Assembly (NCBI GenBank): GCA_963848115.1 | Contig: CAWKCP010000048.1 | Coordinates: forward strand, 62,001 to 126,000 | Direction of reading: 5' to 3' | DNA length: 64,000 nucleotides | From: JAWKOK01 sp963848115 | GTDB taxonomy: Bacteria; Chloroflexota; Anaerolineae; Caldilineales; Caldilineaceae | Shown: positions 1 through 10,497 of the stretch, piece after piece | Numbering within the stretch: position 1 is the stretch's first letter | Layout: the number at the start of each line of letters is the position of its first letter | Translations under genes and position numbers: made by a program | Notes under the pieces: generated by a model | The model's input: the letters and a program-made list of their open reading frames with translations, nothing else | What the model was told of the DNA's origin: nothing | The model's database searches: none

Positions 1-1
1 G

Positions 2-1406
2 GCCAGCGCCTTGGTCGCAGACGATCAACGCTCTGTCACCTTCGAGCTGACGCAGACGCTGCAGGCCGGTCAGGACTTTGAGGTGCGTGTTCAGTTCACG
101 GACGGTGTAGTCGATGGCGTGGCCGCGCCATGGCAACAGTCTGCCGATGCCTATGCCGCCGAACTTGAGGCTGAGCAGGCATTCAGGGACTTCTGGGGAC
201 CGATTGTCACGCTCTTCTTCGGCGCGATCGGCCTGCTACTAATGATCGGCGGACCCGCGGCGTTGTACGCACTCTGGTATCGCTTTGGCCGTGACAAGCC
301 TGTGGATATGGTGGCCGACTATTTGCCCGAACCCCCTGATACGTTGCAGCCCGGTTTGGCCGGCACGCTGCTGGATGAACAAGCCGACATGCAGGATGTC
401 CTTGCCACCTTGGTCGACCTGGCCCGGCGCAAGGCGATCAGTATTACGGAAGACAAACAGGAGGGCTTTCTCCGCTTTGGTACCGAGTTCATCTATCGTC
501 GTGAGCGCGATGACGTCCCAATGGCGCCCTACGAAGAGCGCCTGATTTCTGCCATATTCGGATCCGAGCGAGAGGTCAAACTCTCTGACCTCAAGGATAA
601 ATTCTATACACACCTGCCCAAGATCAAGAATATGATGTACGAAAACGTGGTAGATGATGGACTCTTCCCGAGAGACCCATCCCAAACCCGGGGGATCTAT
701 CAGACGCTGGGCGTGATGGGGCTCTTCGGTTCGGTGGCCGTCTCCATGGCGCTGGGATTTGCCTTCGGCGAGTTGACCGGCGCGGCTGTGCTGCCGGGCG
801 TCGGTCTCGGCGTGACGGCAATAGGCTTGATCGTGCTGGCCCGCCACATGCCGCGCAAAACCGACAAAGGCGCCGAGGTCGCTGCTCGATGGCAAGCATT
901 CAAGACCTACCTCAAAGATATCGACAAATACGCCGACATGGAAGGACAAAAGGCGATTTGGGATCGGTGGCTACCCTATGCAATTGCCTTTGGCATTGAC
1001 AAGCAATACATCAGCAAGTTTGAGGCTGTGAATGCACCAGCCCCAGGCTGGTACTTCCCGACGCCGGGCATGTATGGGCCGCACAAACCCTGGTATTACG
1101 GAACGCCTGGAAGTAGTGGCAGCGGCACGGGCGATCTGACCGGCGGCGGACTGGGGAACCTCGGCGGCGGTGAGGGCGGCGGCCTGGGCGGATCCCTCAG
1201 CGATGTGAGCCGTGGCATGGGCGCCAGCCTTGCCGGCATGAGCGCCGGCCTCGGGGCCATGCTCAGCAGCGCCGGCGGCACAATGACCAGTCGGCCTTCC
1301 AGCTCGTCGTCAAGCGGCGGCGGCTGGAGCAGCGGCGGCGGCGGTTTCTCCGGCGGCGGTGGCGGGCGGCGGCGGCGGCGGTGGGGGCGGCGGCGGGTTT
1401 GGATAG
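2..1406 (+). CDS. DUF2207-family membrane protein, 5' end outside window, frameshifted tail
   Basis: The reading frame is open from the left window edge, so the N-terminus (usually a signal peptide and extracellular domain) is missing. Visible parts are a membrane segment at about residues 63-86, a cytoplasmic region, a pair of hydrophobic segments around residues 236-277, and a Gly/Ser-rich tail. This matches the DUF2207 family of predicted membrane proteins of unknown function, which typically end in a poly-Gly tract. Here the GGC run contains an extra G at 1364-1366. The uncorrected frame therefore runs into an Arg-rich, unrelated tail up to 1525, while removing one G restores a poly-Gly ending with stop at 1404-1406. 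The shift lies in a low-complexity tract and may be a sequencing error. The zinc-ribbon, coiled-coil and SPFH genes follow on the same strand. Family assignment is fairly firm; function is unknown. Confidence 0.8.
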
Positions 1407-1412
1407 AAGGGA

Positions 1413-1442
1413 TTGACAATTGTCAACGTTCAATTGTCAACG
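1413..1442. repeat. Short AT-rich palindrome with direct repeat
   Basis: TTGACAATTGTCAA at 1413-1426 is a perfect palindrome. Its 12-base part CAATTGTCAACG is repeated at 1431-1442, 14 bases downstream. A related CAATTGTTGACGAT lies near 4134 behind the SPFH gene. It may be a regulator site or a short intergenic repeat; there is no evidence of function. Confidence 0.35.
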
Positions 1443-1572
1443 ATGTGGCCGCATGTAGGTCGGAATGCGATTCCGACCTGATCCCAACACCAAATAGTGA
1501 ACGGCGTAGGAAAAACACGGCGTAGCGAGCCGATCACGTTTCACGCATCACATTTCAGCACAGGAGCATTCA

Positions 1573-2109
1573 ATGGTCGGTGGCGGACGAGTTGTCGGAA
1601 TCATACTGATGGGGATCGCAGGCTTTCTGTTGGCGGCCTTCTTCGCCTGGGTGATGACCGAAGATATCACCGGCGGTGGACGCACGCTGGGCATTCTGTT
1701 GGCCCTGATGGTGACGGCGCCTATCTTTGGCATTGGGGCCTACCTCTTTCGCAAGGGTTCGGATGAGGAAGATCAGTACGCCACAGTGAAACAAGAGAAG
1801 AAGATCTTGAACATGGTGTTGACTCAGGGTCAGGTTACCATCGGTGAACTGGTGGCCGAGTTGGAACTGCCGCGTGACGATGTCGAAGACATGATCCGTG
1901 ACCTCGTAGGCAAGCAGCTATTTAGCGGCGCCATCAACTGGGACAAGGGCGTCCTCTACAGCGTCGAGAGCCAACAGCTCACTGATGGCCGAAAATGTCC
2001 GAACTGCGGCAGCGAGGTCGAATTCGCGGGCAAAGGCGTCATCGCCTGCCCGTACTGTGGCTCCGAAGTCTTTCTCACGAAGCGAGCAGCGGCAGAGACG
2101 GCAGGTTGA
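1573..2109 (+). CDS. Membrane-anchored winged-helix / zinc-ribbon protein
   Basis: 178 residues. The ATG is preceded by AGGAG at good spacing. Two hydrophobic segments (about residues 7-28 and 37-60) anchor the protein. They are followed by a charged linker and a helical region (about 75-140) that looks like a small winged helix, and then a C-terminal zinc ribbon with two CxxC pairs (CPNCGS and CPYCGS, about residues 143-165). Together this suggests a membrane-tethered adaptor or sensor, but no named family is certain. It sits between the DUF2207 protein and the coiled-coil/SPFH pair, probably in one transcription unit. The assignment rests on visible motifs only. Confidence 0.7.
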   Translation: MVGGGRVVGIILMGIAGFLLAAFFAWVMTEDITGGGRTLGILLALMVTAPIFGIGAYLFRKGSDEEDQYATVKQEKKILNMVLTQGQVTIGELVAELELPRDDVEDMIRDLVGKQLFSGAINWDKGVLYSVESQQLTDGRKCPNCGSEVEFAGKGVIACPYCGSEVFLTKRAAAETAG

Positions 2110-2343
2110 TCGCTGTGATCGGGAAAGTCTGCCCCGGCATATTGTAGGCCGGAATCGGTTTCCGGTCCGCCAAGCCCTCGCCCTGCGCTGCTGGTCGGAA
2201 ACCCATTCCGACCCACAACATGCCGCAAAATCGTGCAACGTCCAGCCTTCTGTGTACGTATAGTCTAAGGAATGGACGGACTTGACATGCCAGAGATCTA
2301 CGAGGTCTCCGGCACATTCTGATAGGACGAGGGAGAAGATCGA

Positions 2344-2922
2344 ATGCCAGACCAATTTGTAGACAACGCTCAACAGAATATGGACGCTATCGAGCAGCTA
2401 ATCAAAGGCTTGCCCGGCATCAGCGGCTATGTTGACAAGGAACTGCGGCGCGATGCCGATAAGCGGCTGCGGATGATGATCGCTGATGCGCTCGAAGCGC
2501 AGAAGCAGCGACTTTTTGATATCCAGAAGCGGTTGCTGTCCGGCGGCGGCCTCCGTTGGATGGACGATGTGGATTCCGCCGTCCAGAAGTTGCAGATCTT
2601 GATTGATCGCATCAAGACGGCCAGCTACGGCTATGCCGGCTTCTTCGATCCGGTTCGCATCAAGGAGGAGCAGTTGAACGCACTGCACCGCTTCGACGTC
2701 GCCATGGCGACCGAAACCGGCAAGGTCGAAGGCGAGATCGATGGCCTGGAAGCGGCGATTGATGGCGGAGAACAAGACCTCGGACCGATCATCCGCGGGC
2801 TCACCGGCACGGTCGCAGACCTGAACCGACTGTATGATCGCCGGCACGAGGCCATCCTTGCGCCGGACATGTTGACTGACGACGATGCGCCGATTATTGT
2901 TGAGGAAGACTTAGGGGAATAG
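2344..2922 (+). CDS. Hypothetical coiled-coil protein upstream of SPFH gene
   Basis: 192 residues, ATG preceded by GGGAGAAG. The protein is acidic and almost entirely helical, with heptad-like stretches around residues 30-75 and 95-165, and has no membrane segment or signal peptide. I do not recognise a named family. It lies about 115 bases upstream of the SPFH-HTH start and on the same strand, so co-transcription is likely. A cytoplasmic helical partner of the SPFH scaffold, loosely comparable to PspA-type helical partners of flotillins, is a guess from context rather than from sequence similarity. Confidence 0.6.
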   Translation: MPDQFVDNAQQNMDAIEQLIKGLPGISGYVDKELRRDADKRLRMMIADALEAQKQRLFDIQKRLLSGGGLRWMDDVDSAVQKLQILIDRIKTASYGYAGFFDPVRIKEEQLNALHRFDVAMATETGKVEGEIDGLEAAIDGGEQDLGPIIRGLTGTVADLNRLYDRRHEAILAPDMLTDDDAPIIVEEDLGE

Positions 2923-3038
2923 TGGCTGGGGATTGGCGATCTGGGATTCGTGAGAGGGCGAGGCAATGGACAGATGCCGCCCTAGTCCCCAATCACCAAT
3001 CCCTGATCACCTGCCACCCACAAAGGAGAACCACCACC

Positions 3039-4094
<1,056 letters not shown>

Positions 4095-4151
4095 ACACAA
4101 GCACTCAAGCGTTATCCGTTGCGTAGGGTCTTCAATTGTTGACGATAAAGG

Positions 4152-4194
4152 CAGACGACCTGGAGAAGCGCGCTTCTCCAGGTCGTCTGTCTTT
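4152..4194 (+). terminator. Perfect 19-bp stem hairpin after SPFH gene
   Basis: Positions 4152-4170 and 4171-4189 are exact reverse complements (CAGACGACCTGGAGAAGCG and its complement), followed by TCTTT. This is the likely 3' end of the SPFH transcription unit. The T tract is short, so it could also be a mobile palindromic repeat. Confidence 0.6.
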
Positions 4195-4631
4195 ATGTAC
4201 TTGCGTACCAGGTAAACCGAATGGTCACGCCATTGGCAGCAACGCTCCCGTTTTGTAAGGTCTAGCAGCTTGTCGGAGTGACACGAAATGGAACGCAGAT
4301 GATGCTGATATGGCGGATATCCGCGGATAAAGCAGAAAGGTGAGACTACAGAACAGCGTGATGTCATACGCACCACTTTTCGACAACAGGACGAGTCGCC
4401 TTAGGAGGCCTTCCACGGCGTTTTGGGGGGCGTCCATGGCAACAGTGGAACCCGATAGAACCATCGCTCTCGCATAGTCGAGAGATGGTCGGTCAAACCC
4501 GTAGTCATGGCTGGTAAACGTTGAACCCAACGATAATCCCGGCTGCCCACAGAGGCGAAGGCTCAGACTTATGTGGTTCTCGTAGAGAGAATAAGCGCAG
4601 CCGACGATAGATAGATTGGTGGACTGTACAA
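4195..4631. other. Intergenic region without a convincing gene
   Basis: No supported coding region. Around 4285-4340 a stretch (CGCAGAT ... GGCGGATATCCGC) resembles, in inverted orientation, sequence at 26232-26280 between two exporter genes. This suggests a second low-copy intergenic repeat. The promoter of the downstream ABC exporter should lie here, but I could not pick one confidently. Confidence 0.4.
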
Positions 4632-5480
4632 ATGACTGAATTGTCTGGCCGCAAGTTCCCAGATGCCAACATGCAAGGATACAAGAAGATGCCCTACCTG
4701 ATCGAAGCCAACAACTTGCGCAAGACCTTTAGCGACTATGTCGCCGTCGACAACGCCACCTTCAATGCCAAGCCGGGCGAGATCGTGGGCTTTCTGGGTC
4801 CCAACGGCGCCGGCAAGACGACCACCATCAAGATGCTCACCGGTCTGCTGGTGCCCGATGGTGGAACCGGCCTCATTTGCGGGTTGGACATCCAGAAAGA
4901 TCCGCTGAAGGCCAAGGCCCAGTTCGCCTATGTGCCCGACACGCCCAATCTTTACGGCAAGCTAAAGGCCAGCGAATATCTGCGCTTCATGGCCCGACTC
5001 TACCATGTTCCATCGGAGCAGGCCGACACCCGCATGAAGGCCCTGCTGGATCTCTTCGAACTGACCGACAAGGCCGGCGCCTACCTCGAAGGCTTCAGCC
5101 ACGGCATGCAGCAGAAGATCGCCATTACCGGTGCGCTGCTCCACGACCCTACAATCCTCTTCATGGACGAGCCGACGGTAGGCCTGGATCCGCGCTCGGC
5201 CCGCCTGGTCAAGGATCTGATCCAGCAGCGGCGTGACGCAGGCAACGCCGTCTTCTTCTCCACCCACATCCTTGAGATTGCGCAGAATATGTGCGACCGC
5301 GTCATCATCATCGACAAGGGCCACATCCTGGCCGACGCGCCTGTGGACGACCTGCGCCAGATGAAGGGCGACCAGTCGCTGGAGGACATCTTCCTGGAGC
5401 TGACCGGCGGCAATGATGTTGACGCCATGGTCAAGGAGCTTGGAGAATCAGAAGTTGAGCCAGGGGTTGAGCAGTCATGA
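4632..5480 (+). CDS. ABC exporter ATP-binding protein
   Basis: 282 residues from ATG 4632. ATG 4689 is an alternative, with AAGGA about 10 bases upstream and starting just before the conserved domain. Walker A is GPNGAGKTT (residues 56-64), the signature region is FSHGMQQK, and Walker B is LFMDEPTVGLD, with the switch His in STHILE. The sequence fits the CcmA/ABC-2 exporter ATPase class, which powers efflux or export of lipids, drugs or polysaccharide. Its stop overlaps the start of the permease gene (ATGA), so the two are translationally coupled. Substrate cannot be told from sequence. Confidence 0.92.
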   Translation: MTELSGRKFPDANMQGYKKMPYLIEANNLRKTFSDYVAVDNATFNAKPGEIVGFLGPNGAGKTTTIKMLTGLLVPDGGTGLICGLDIQKDPLKAKAQFAYVPDTPNLYGKLKASEYLRFMARLYHVPSEQADTRMKALLDLFELTDKAGAYLEGFSHGMQQKIAITGALLHDPTILFMDEPTVGLDPRSARLVKDLIQQRRDAGNAVFFSTHILEIAQNMCDRVIIIDKGHILADAPVDDLRQMKGDQSLEDIFLELTGGNDVDAMVKELGESEVEPGVEQS

Positions 5481-7174
5481 ATCGCGATACCCTGCTGTTG
5501 ATGCAGCTCTACTGGCGGCTGGATCAGCGCGCCGACGGCGGCATCGGGCGCTTTGGTTGGGCGCGACGTGTGCTCGTTTTCGGCGCCGTGATCGGCCTTT
5601 CCGCCCTCTTTGGCACGGTCGGATCGCTCTTCATCAAAGAAGGCCTGCCCACACTGGTTCGTCTGGATGTGATTCCGGGGCTGCTGCTGGCCATGGTGCT
5701 GCTGGGCACGGCTCTGTCCGGATTCAACCAGGCATTGCAGGCGCTCTTCCTGAGCGACGATCTGGAAAAGCTCTTTGTGGCGCCCATCCCTCCTCGCTCG
5801 ATTGTCACAGCCAAGCTGTTGGGTCGTTTGCCCACCACGCTCTTCTTCATGTTGGCAGGCGTCATTCCGGCGCTGATGGCCTTCGGCGTTGTGATGGAGT
5901 TTGGTCCACTCTACTTTCTCCTCACCCTTGTTGTCGTGTTGGCTGCGCCCCTCTTCGGTATTGCCGTCGGGGCCATCGTTGCCATCCTCATGGTGCGGCT
6001 GCTGCCGGCTCGCCGCCTGAGCGAGTGGATGGGTGCTGCCTCTATCGTTATCGGTACGCTCTTTTCGCTACTCTTTCTGTTGCCCCGTCTCTTAGGAGCC
6101 AACGGACGGGGCGACCAGTTCAGCCCTGAGGCCGAAGCGTTGATTACCGACGTACTCAACCGCTATGGCGATCTGCCCCTACCCACCAATTGGGCGAGCC
6201 GCGCCATGGTCGATCTGGGCCAAGGTACTGCTTCCCTGGCCGACTTTGGCGGGCTGATGGCCTATTTCCTGCTCACAATAGGCCTCTTTCTGGCCACCAT
6301 TTTGTTGGCCGATCGACTCTACCTTTCCGGCTGGCTGCGCATGCAAAGCTCGGGCGCAGGCTCGCAGGGACTGGAGGACGAGCCGGGTATCTTCGGCGGC
6401 GACTCATTGGACCTGATACTGGGCTACAAGGATTGGCTACTGCGCGTGCGCGACCGACGCATGCTGGCCACGCTTTTCTCTGGGCTCGTGCTGGCCGGCT
6501 TTGTCGGCTTCATGGTGTTGCGCCCTCAGGACGACGGCGGCAACCTCTTCTCCCTGGCGGATGAGTTCGCTGACAATGGCATCCTTGCAGCCATTTTTGG
6601 CCGCGGCGTGATCATGTCCGGCTTCACCTACTTCATCGCCTGGATGAGCTTCTCGCGCGTTGCCCGCTCCGCGCTCTCCATCGAACGGAGCGCAGTCTAC
6701 ATTCTCAAGAGCGCGCCGGTCAGCCCTTCGCGCATACTGCGCGCCAAGGTGCTGGGCATACTGATACCCTTTATGTTGTTGGTGAGCGTGCTGTTGATCG
6801 GCGGCCTATTTATGATGGATTACAGCCTGTTGTGGATGCCCTATGCCTGGTTTGTGATGTTGATCATGGGCTTCGGCATGATCGCTTTCACGGTCTCGCT
6901 GGACTTTGTCCATCCCGATCTCGATTGGGAGGATCCGCGCAAGATGACCAACCGCAAGACGGCCTGGCCTTCGGCCATCGGCACCGTGTTCTACAACGTG
7001 ATCGCCATCGCGATTGCCGTAACCACGTTCGGCCTGGCCGTAAGCAATTCAATATTGGCCATCCCCATTGTGCTCTTCGGCCTGGGTTTGCTGGCCGGGG
7101 GTACCTGGTTCTTCATCGGCTGGCGCCTGCGCAGGGTTGAGGCCGCCTGGCCGCGGGTGGGGATGGAGGGATGA
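5477..7174 (+). CDS. ABC-2 type exporter permease
   Basis: 565 residues beginning in the ATGA overlap with the ATPase gene. The protein has about ten to twelve hydrophobic segments in two halves, one after residue 30 and one after about residue 320, separated by a hydrophilic loop, as in large bacterial ABC-2 permeases of the YhaP/putative-exporter type. It is the membrane partner of the preceding ATPase, in the cytoplasmic membrane. No substrate-binding protein is encoded nearby, which fits an exporter. The frame is uninterrupted. Substrate is unknown. Confidence 0.88.
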   Translation: MNRDTLLLMQLYWRLDQRADGGIGRFGWARRVLVFGAVIGLSALFGTVGSLFIKEGLPTLVRLDVIPGLLLAMVLLGTALSGFNQALQALFLSDDLEKLFVAPIPPRSIVTAKLLGRLPTTLFFMLAGVIPALMAFGVVMEFGPLYFLLTLVVVLAAPLFGIAVGAIVAILMVRLLPARRLSEWMGAASIVIGTLFSLLFLLPRLLGANGRGDQFSPEAEALITDVLNRYGDLPLPTNWASRAMVDLGQGTASLADFGGLMAYFLLTIGLFLATILLADRLYLSGWLRMQSSGAGSQGLEDEPGIFGGDSLDLILGYKDWLLRVRDRRMLATLFSGLVLAGFVGFMVLRPQDDGGNLFSLADEFADNGILAAIFGRGVIMSGFTYFIAWMSFSRVARSALSIERSAVYILKSAPVSPSRILRAKVLGILIPFMLLVSVLLIGGLFMMDYSLLWMPYAWFVMLIMGFGMIAFTVSLDFVHPDLDWEDPRKMTNRKTAWPSAIGTVFYNVIAIAIAVTTFGLAVSNSILAIPIVLFGLGLLAGGTWFFIGWRLRRVEAAWPRVGMEG

Positions 7175-7257
7175 GCCCGCTGAAGAGCCGGCAGCTAAAT
7201 TCGGCGTGTCCAGCTTTGATATGCTGACAGCAAGCGACGAATAAGGAGACCACAAAA

Positions 7258-7311
7258 ACGAGAGCTGCGTGGTCCCCCGATGGCTTTTGCAAGCCCCACT
7301 GCCGCTCTCGT
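7258..7311. other. Nested hairpin in exporter / oxidoreductase intergenic region
   Basis: Three nested complementary arms: ACGAGAGC (7258-7265) with GCTCTCGT (7304-7311), GTGG (7269-7272) with CCAC (7296-7299), and GGCTT (7282-7286) with AAGCC (7291-7295) around a TTGC loop. There is no T tract on either strand. It lies between a plus-strand gene ending at 7174 and a minus-strand gene ending at 7469. It could be a transcript-end structure or a small RNA; the rest of 7175-7468 shows no gene. Confidence 0.4.
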
Positions 7312-7468
7312 TCTTCGGTTGGAATATCAGGCCCGGCAGGTGGACGCTACCAACTGTAGACTGGTTTCGCCTCATCCTGCAGACCTAAGACCATTCACGA
7401 CAAATAAATACCCCAGCGCAAGTGCCCGGCACTTTGGTGTAACTATTCCCTCGGATCGGCCCAATAGA

Positions 7469-8527
7469 CTACGCTCGATCCAACCCGCTGGTAAAGATGG
7501 CCTGCCACTGGCCGAAATCCGTGCGGTCGGTCACATGCAGACCGACGACCCATTTGACCCACTGAAAGCCGCGCCGACCCGGTGCAACTAGGCGCAACGG
7601 CGCGCCGTGGCCGTGGCTTAACCGTTCTCCGCCGACATGGGTCGCCAACAGCGCCTCGGATGCCTCGGCGATTGGCAGGCTCCAGCGATAGCCGGTGGAC
7701 GAGAGAAACGTGACAGTTCGCGCCGTCGATTCCGGCGCGGCCAATGCCAGCAGATCCCCCACGCGGATCCCGCTCCAGGTCTGTATCGAATACCAGCCGC
7801 CGGTACAATCGAGCGTGACCTCCAAACGATGCTGGTCCATGGCGGTCAGCATCGAAAGGTCGTAGGTGCTTTCGCGAGCGACCAGGCCGCCGACCGCCAG
7901 TTGATAGCGGTCCAAGTCGAGCGGACCTGGCCTGTCGAACATCCACATGGTAACCGGGAAGGCATTGTTCCCCTGTCCTGCGCCAAAGTGTCGTGAACCG
8001 GTGAAGCGACGCCGGGCCCCCGCTGTCCCCAGTTGCTGCACACTTCGATCCTGAAGTGCCCAGGTGACGCTGCCGGCCAGAAGCACGCCCAGTGCTGTGA
8101 GTACCGTGCGTCGGTCGGTCGCATCACGGCGCGTGGGTGGTCGAAAACGCAGCGCCATGTGCCAGAGGCAGAAGACCATCAGCAGAATGCCGAAGGTCGT
8201 GTGCAAGATCATGCCATTGGGGTAGCCGACCGGCCATTGGAACGCGGTCCAGATGATGCCGGTTGCCAGCGAGGCGACGGCCGTAACAGCAAGCAGGACC
8301 GAGACAAGAGTGGCCCATTGCCAGCGGCGAGGCTGGGTGACGCGGCGGCCAACACGCCTGAACTTGAAGACCAGCAGAAAGATGATGGCCAGCCCGGCCA
8401 TGCCATGGATCACAAAGAGCAGACGACCTTCAGGCTTGCCAATTGTAAAGGAGACCAGCCCGCTAAGCAGTTCAAATGTGATTAGAGCAAAGAGCGCCCA
8501 GTCCACGACGCGGGGACGCATCCTCAT
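7469..8527 (-). CDS. Membrane-bound molybdopterin oxidoreductase with cytochrome b-like N-terminus
   Basis: 352 residues. The N-terminal 160 residues carry about five membrane helices with His41, His109 and His123 inside or at helix ends, candidate heme b ligands as in cytochrome b561-like domains. The C-terminal part (about 190-345) is an oxidoreductase molybdopterin-binding domain of the sulfite-oxidase/YedY class. Cys241 in LDCTGGWYS is the expected Mo ligand, and GHGAPLRLV ... GFQWVKWV is typical of the cofactor pocket. In YedYZ systems the catalytic and heme subunits are separate; here they appear fused. The likely role is electron transfer between quinone/heme and a reducible or oxidisable substrate at the membrane's outer face. 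Substrate unknown. Confidence 0.85.
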   Translation of the reverse strand: MRMRPRVVDWALFALITFELLSGLVSFTIGKPEGRLLFVIHGMAGLAIIFLLVFKFRRVGRRVTQPRRWQWATLVSVLLAVTAVASLATGIIWTAFQWPVGYPNGMILHTTFGILLMVFCLWHMALRFRPPTRRDATDRRTVLTALGVLLAGSVTWALQDRSVQQLGTAGARRRFTGSRHFGAGQGNNAFPVTMWMFDRPGPLDLDRYQLAVGGLVARESTYDLSMLTAMDQHRLEVTLDCTGGWYSIQTWSGIRVGDLLALAAPESTARTVTFLSSTGYRWSLPIAEASEALLATHVGGERLSHGHGAPLRLVAPGRRGFQWVKWVVGLHVTDRTDFGQWQAIFTSGLDRA

Positions 8528-8887
8528 GTCGGTTCACCGATTGGACCTTCGTCGGACAACCAGCGCCAATGTTGACAGCCCATAACCTGTTTAACCCGGT
8601 CTAATTGAGTCCGATCCCACTTTCAATAGACATAGACTGACTATACTGGAGGATGCGCGATGATGCCGGATGGTAGCATCCATAGCGGCAGACGGTCAAT
8701 GCGCTGTTGAATCATCTGGCAATTGCTTATCGACTCATCTTGTAGGCTCTTTGGTTTGTTCGCATTTAGGATGACTCTCTGCGATAATGTTGCCTCAACC
8801 GAACGATTCGTTGCATACAACAATGATCAGGGGCCTAACCTGACATCGGTTTCGCGCCCACCGGAAAGAGAATCACCTTTGACGCCT
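8528..8887. other. Intergenic region between divergent genes
   Basis: About 360 bases between the divergent oxidoreductase and photolyase genes. No supported gene. An extended -10-like TGCGATAAT is at 8780-8788, reading toward the photolyase, without a clear -35. A short dyad GTTGCATACAAC lies at about 8810-8821. Promoters for both genes are expected here, but this is weak evidence. Confidence 0.35.
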
Positions 8888-10433
8888 ATGAGCACCGAAC
8901 CCCGCATATCCGTCTGGATCCTGGGCGACCAATTGATGCAGACACATCCGGCATTGCAGGCTGCCGAGGCCATCACAGAGCGCGCCAATATTTCTGTCGT
9001 GCTGGTCGAGAGTGAACGGCGCAAGACGCGTCTTCCTTATCAGCGCAAGAAACTGGTGCTGCTGATCAGCGCCATGCGCCACTATGCTGCTCAACTGCGT
9101 GCCCGCGGCTGCACCGTTGACTATGTGCGTGCAGTCGATACCATGTCCGGGTTGCGCCGGCATGTGGCCGACTTTCAGCCGACGCAGGTGCTAACCATGG
9201 CCGCGGCCGAATACGCGGGACGGATGTTCCAGGAGAACGAATTGGCGGAACGTCTTGCCCTGCCGGTCACCGTGTTGCCCAACACGCAATTTCTGCTCAG
9301 TCAATTCAACCCGATGACTGCACCCGGTAGCCGTTCGGCAACCCGTGCGCCCATAATGGAGCGCTTTTACCGCCTGATGCGTCGTCACTTCAATGTGCTC
9401 CTGGAGGCGGACGGTTCGCCGCAAGGCGGCAAGTGGAACTTCGACCGGCAGAATCGCAAGTCACTGCCTAAGGCAGGCCTCAATGTTCCTCCCGCAGTCA
9501 CCTTTGAGCCTGATGACCTTACGCAGGCCGTGATGGCTGAGGTGGAAACGAGAAAAATCGGCTTCGGGACCGTCGAGGGCTTCAATCTGGCCGTGACCCA
9601 CGACGAGGCGGAGAGCGGCCGCCGATGATTTTTTCGCCGTACGCCTGGCGGACTTTGGCGCCTATGAGGATGCCATGAGTGCCGACGACGGGGTACTCTA
9701 TCACTCTATGTTGTCCGCCTACCTCAATATTGGCCTGTTGGAGCCGCTGGCTCTCATCCGGCAGGCCGAGGATGCGTATCGTGCCGGTGAGGCGCCCATC
9801 AACTCGGTGGAGGGCTTCATCCGCCAGATCCTGGGCTGGCGTGAATACATCTACCTGCACTATTGGCTTCAGATGCCCGATCTGTTGACCGCAAACGGAT
9901 GGGAGCATCAGCGAGACCTGCCCCAGATGTTCTGGAACGGCCAAACCGACATGAACTGCATTCGACACGTGGTGGGACGCGTCATCGACACGGGATATAC
10001 CCACCATATCGAGCGACTGATGATTGTCTGTAACTTCTGTATGCTGGCAGGTATTGAGCCGGCTCAGGTCAACCGTTGGTTTCTGAGCACCTACATCGAC
10101 GCCTACGAATGGGTGGTGACCCCCAATGTGCTGGGAATGGGACTCAACGCTGACGACGGCAAGACCGCGACCAAGCCGTATATTAGCTCAGCAAATTACA
10201 TCAACCGCATGAGCGATTACTGTACTGGGTGTCGGTTCGATCCCAAACAGCGCGTGGGCGACGATGCTTGCCCGTTCAACTTTCTCTACTGGGCATTCCT
10301 TATAGAAAATGAAGCGCGGTTGCGCGCCAACCCCCGGTTGGGTCCTGCGGTGCTCGGCCTACGCAACCTGGATGAAGAAGGCCGAAAGAGCGTACGGGCG
10401 CAGGCAGCGCATTTCCTGACTGAACTGAGCTGA
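8888..10433 (+). CDS. Cryptochrome/photolyase of the FeS-BCP (PhrB-like) family, frameshifted
   Basis: Start ATG 8888, at the conserved N-terminus (ISVWILGDQL). The frame breaks at about 9616-9620. Removing one base in AGCGGCC joins ...DEAES to AADDFFAVRLADFG and restores a roughly 515-residue protein ending at 10433. Family features are the N-terminal alpha/beta domain, the FAD-binding helical domain with GWREYIYLHYW, and four Cys (CNFC region, DYCTGC, DACPFN) matching the [4Fe-4S]-ligating pattern of bacterial (6-4) photolyases such as Agrobacterium PhrB. Such enzymes repair UV (6-4) photoproducts using light, FAD and a lumazine antenna. A single-base interruption in an otherwise conserved gene suggests an assembly error rather than a dead gene. 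Confidence 0.85.
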
Positions 10434-10454
10434 ATTTACATCGATCAACAGGGT

Positions 10455-10482
10455 GTAGAGGCGCAAGATTTTGCGCCTCTAC
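10455..10482. terminator. 12-bp stem hairpin between photolyase and antiporter
   Basis: GTAGAGGCGCAA (10455-10466) pairs with TTGCGCCTCTAC (10471-10482) around GATT. It lies 21 bases after the photolyase stop and just before the antiporter ribosome-binding site (GAGGAG). There is no T tract, so terminator function is uncertain; a palindromic repeat is the alternative. Confidence 0.45.
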
Positions 10483-10497
10483 TGAATTGAGGAGACG

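Noticed and set aside
1407..1525. Arg-rich C-terminal extension of the DUF2207 frame
   Set aside because: It arises only from the extra G in the poly-Gly tract; residues after it show no protein-like conservation.
9600..9640. RF2-style programmed +1 frameshift in the photolyase gene (CGA TGA)
   Set aside because: The family alignment places the extra base before this codon (AGCGGCC), there is no upstream Shine-Dalgarno-like stimulator, and the window contains many similar single-base breaks.
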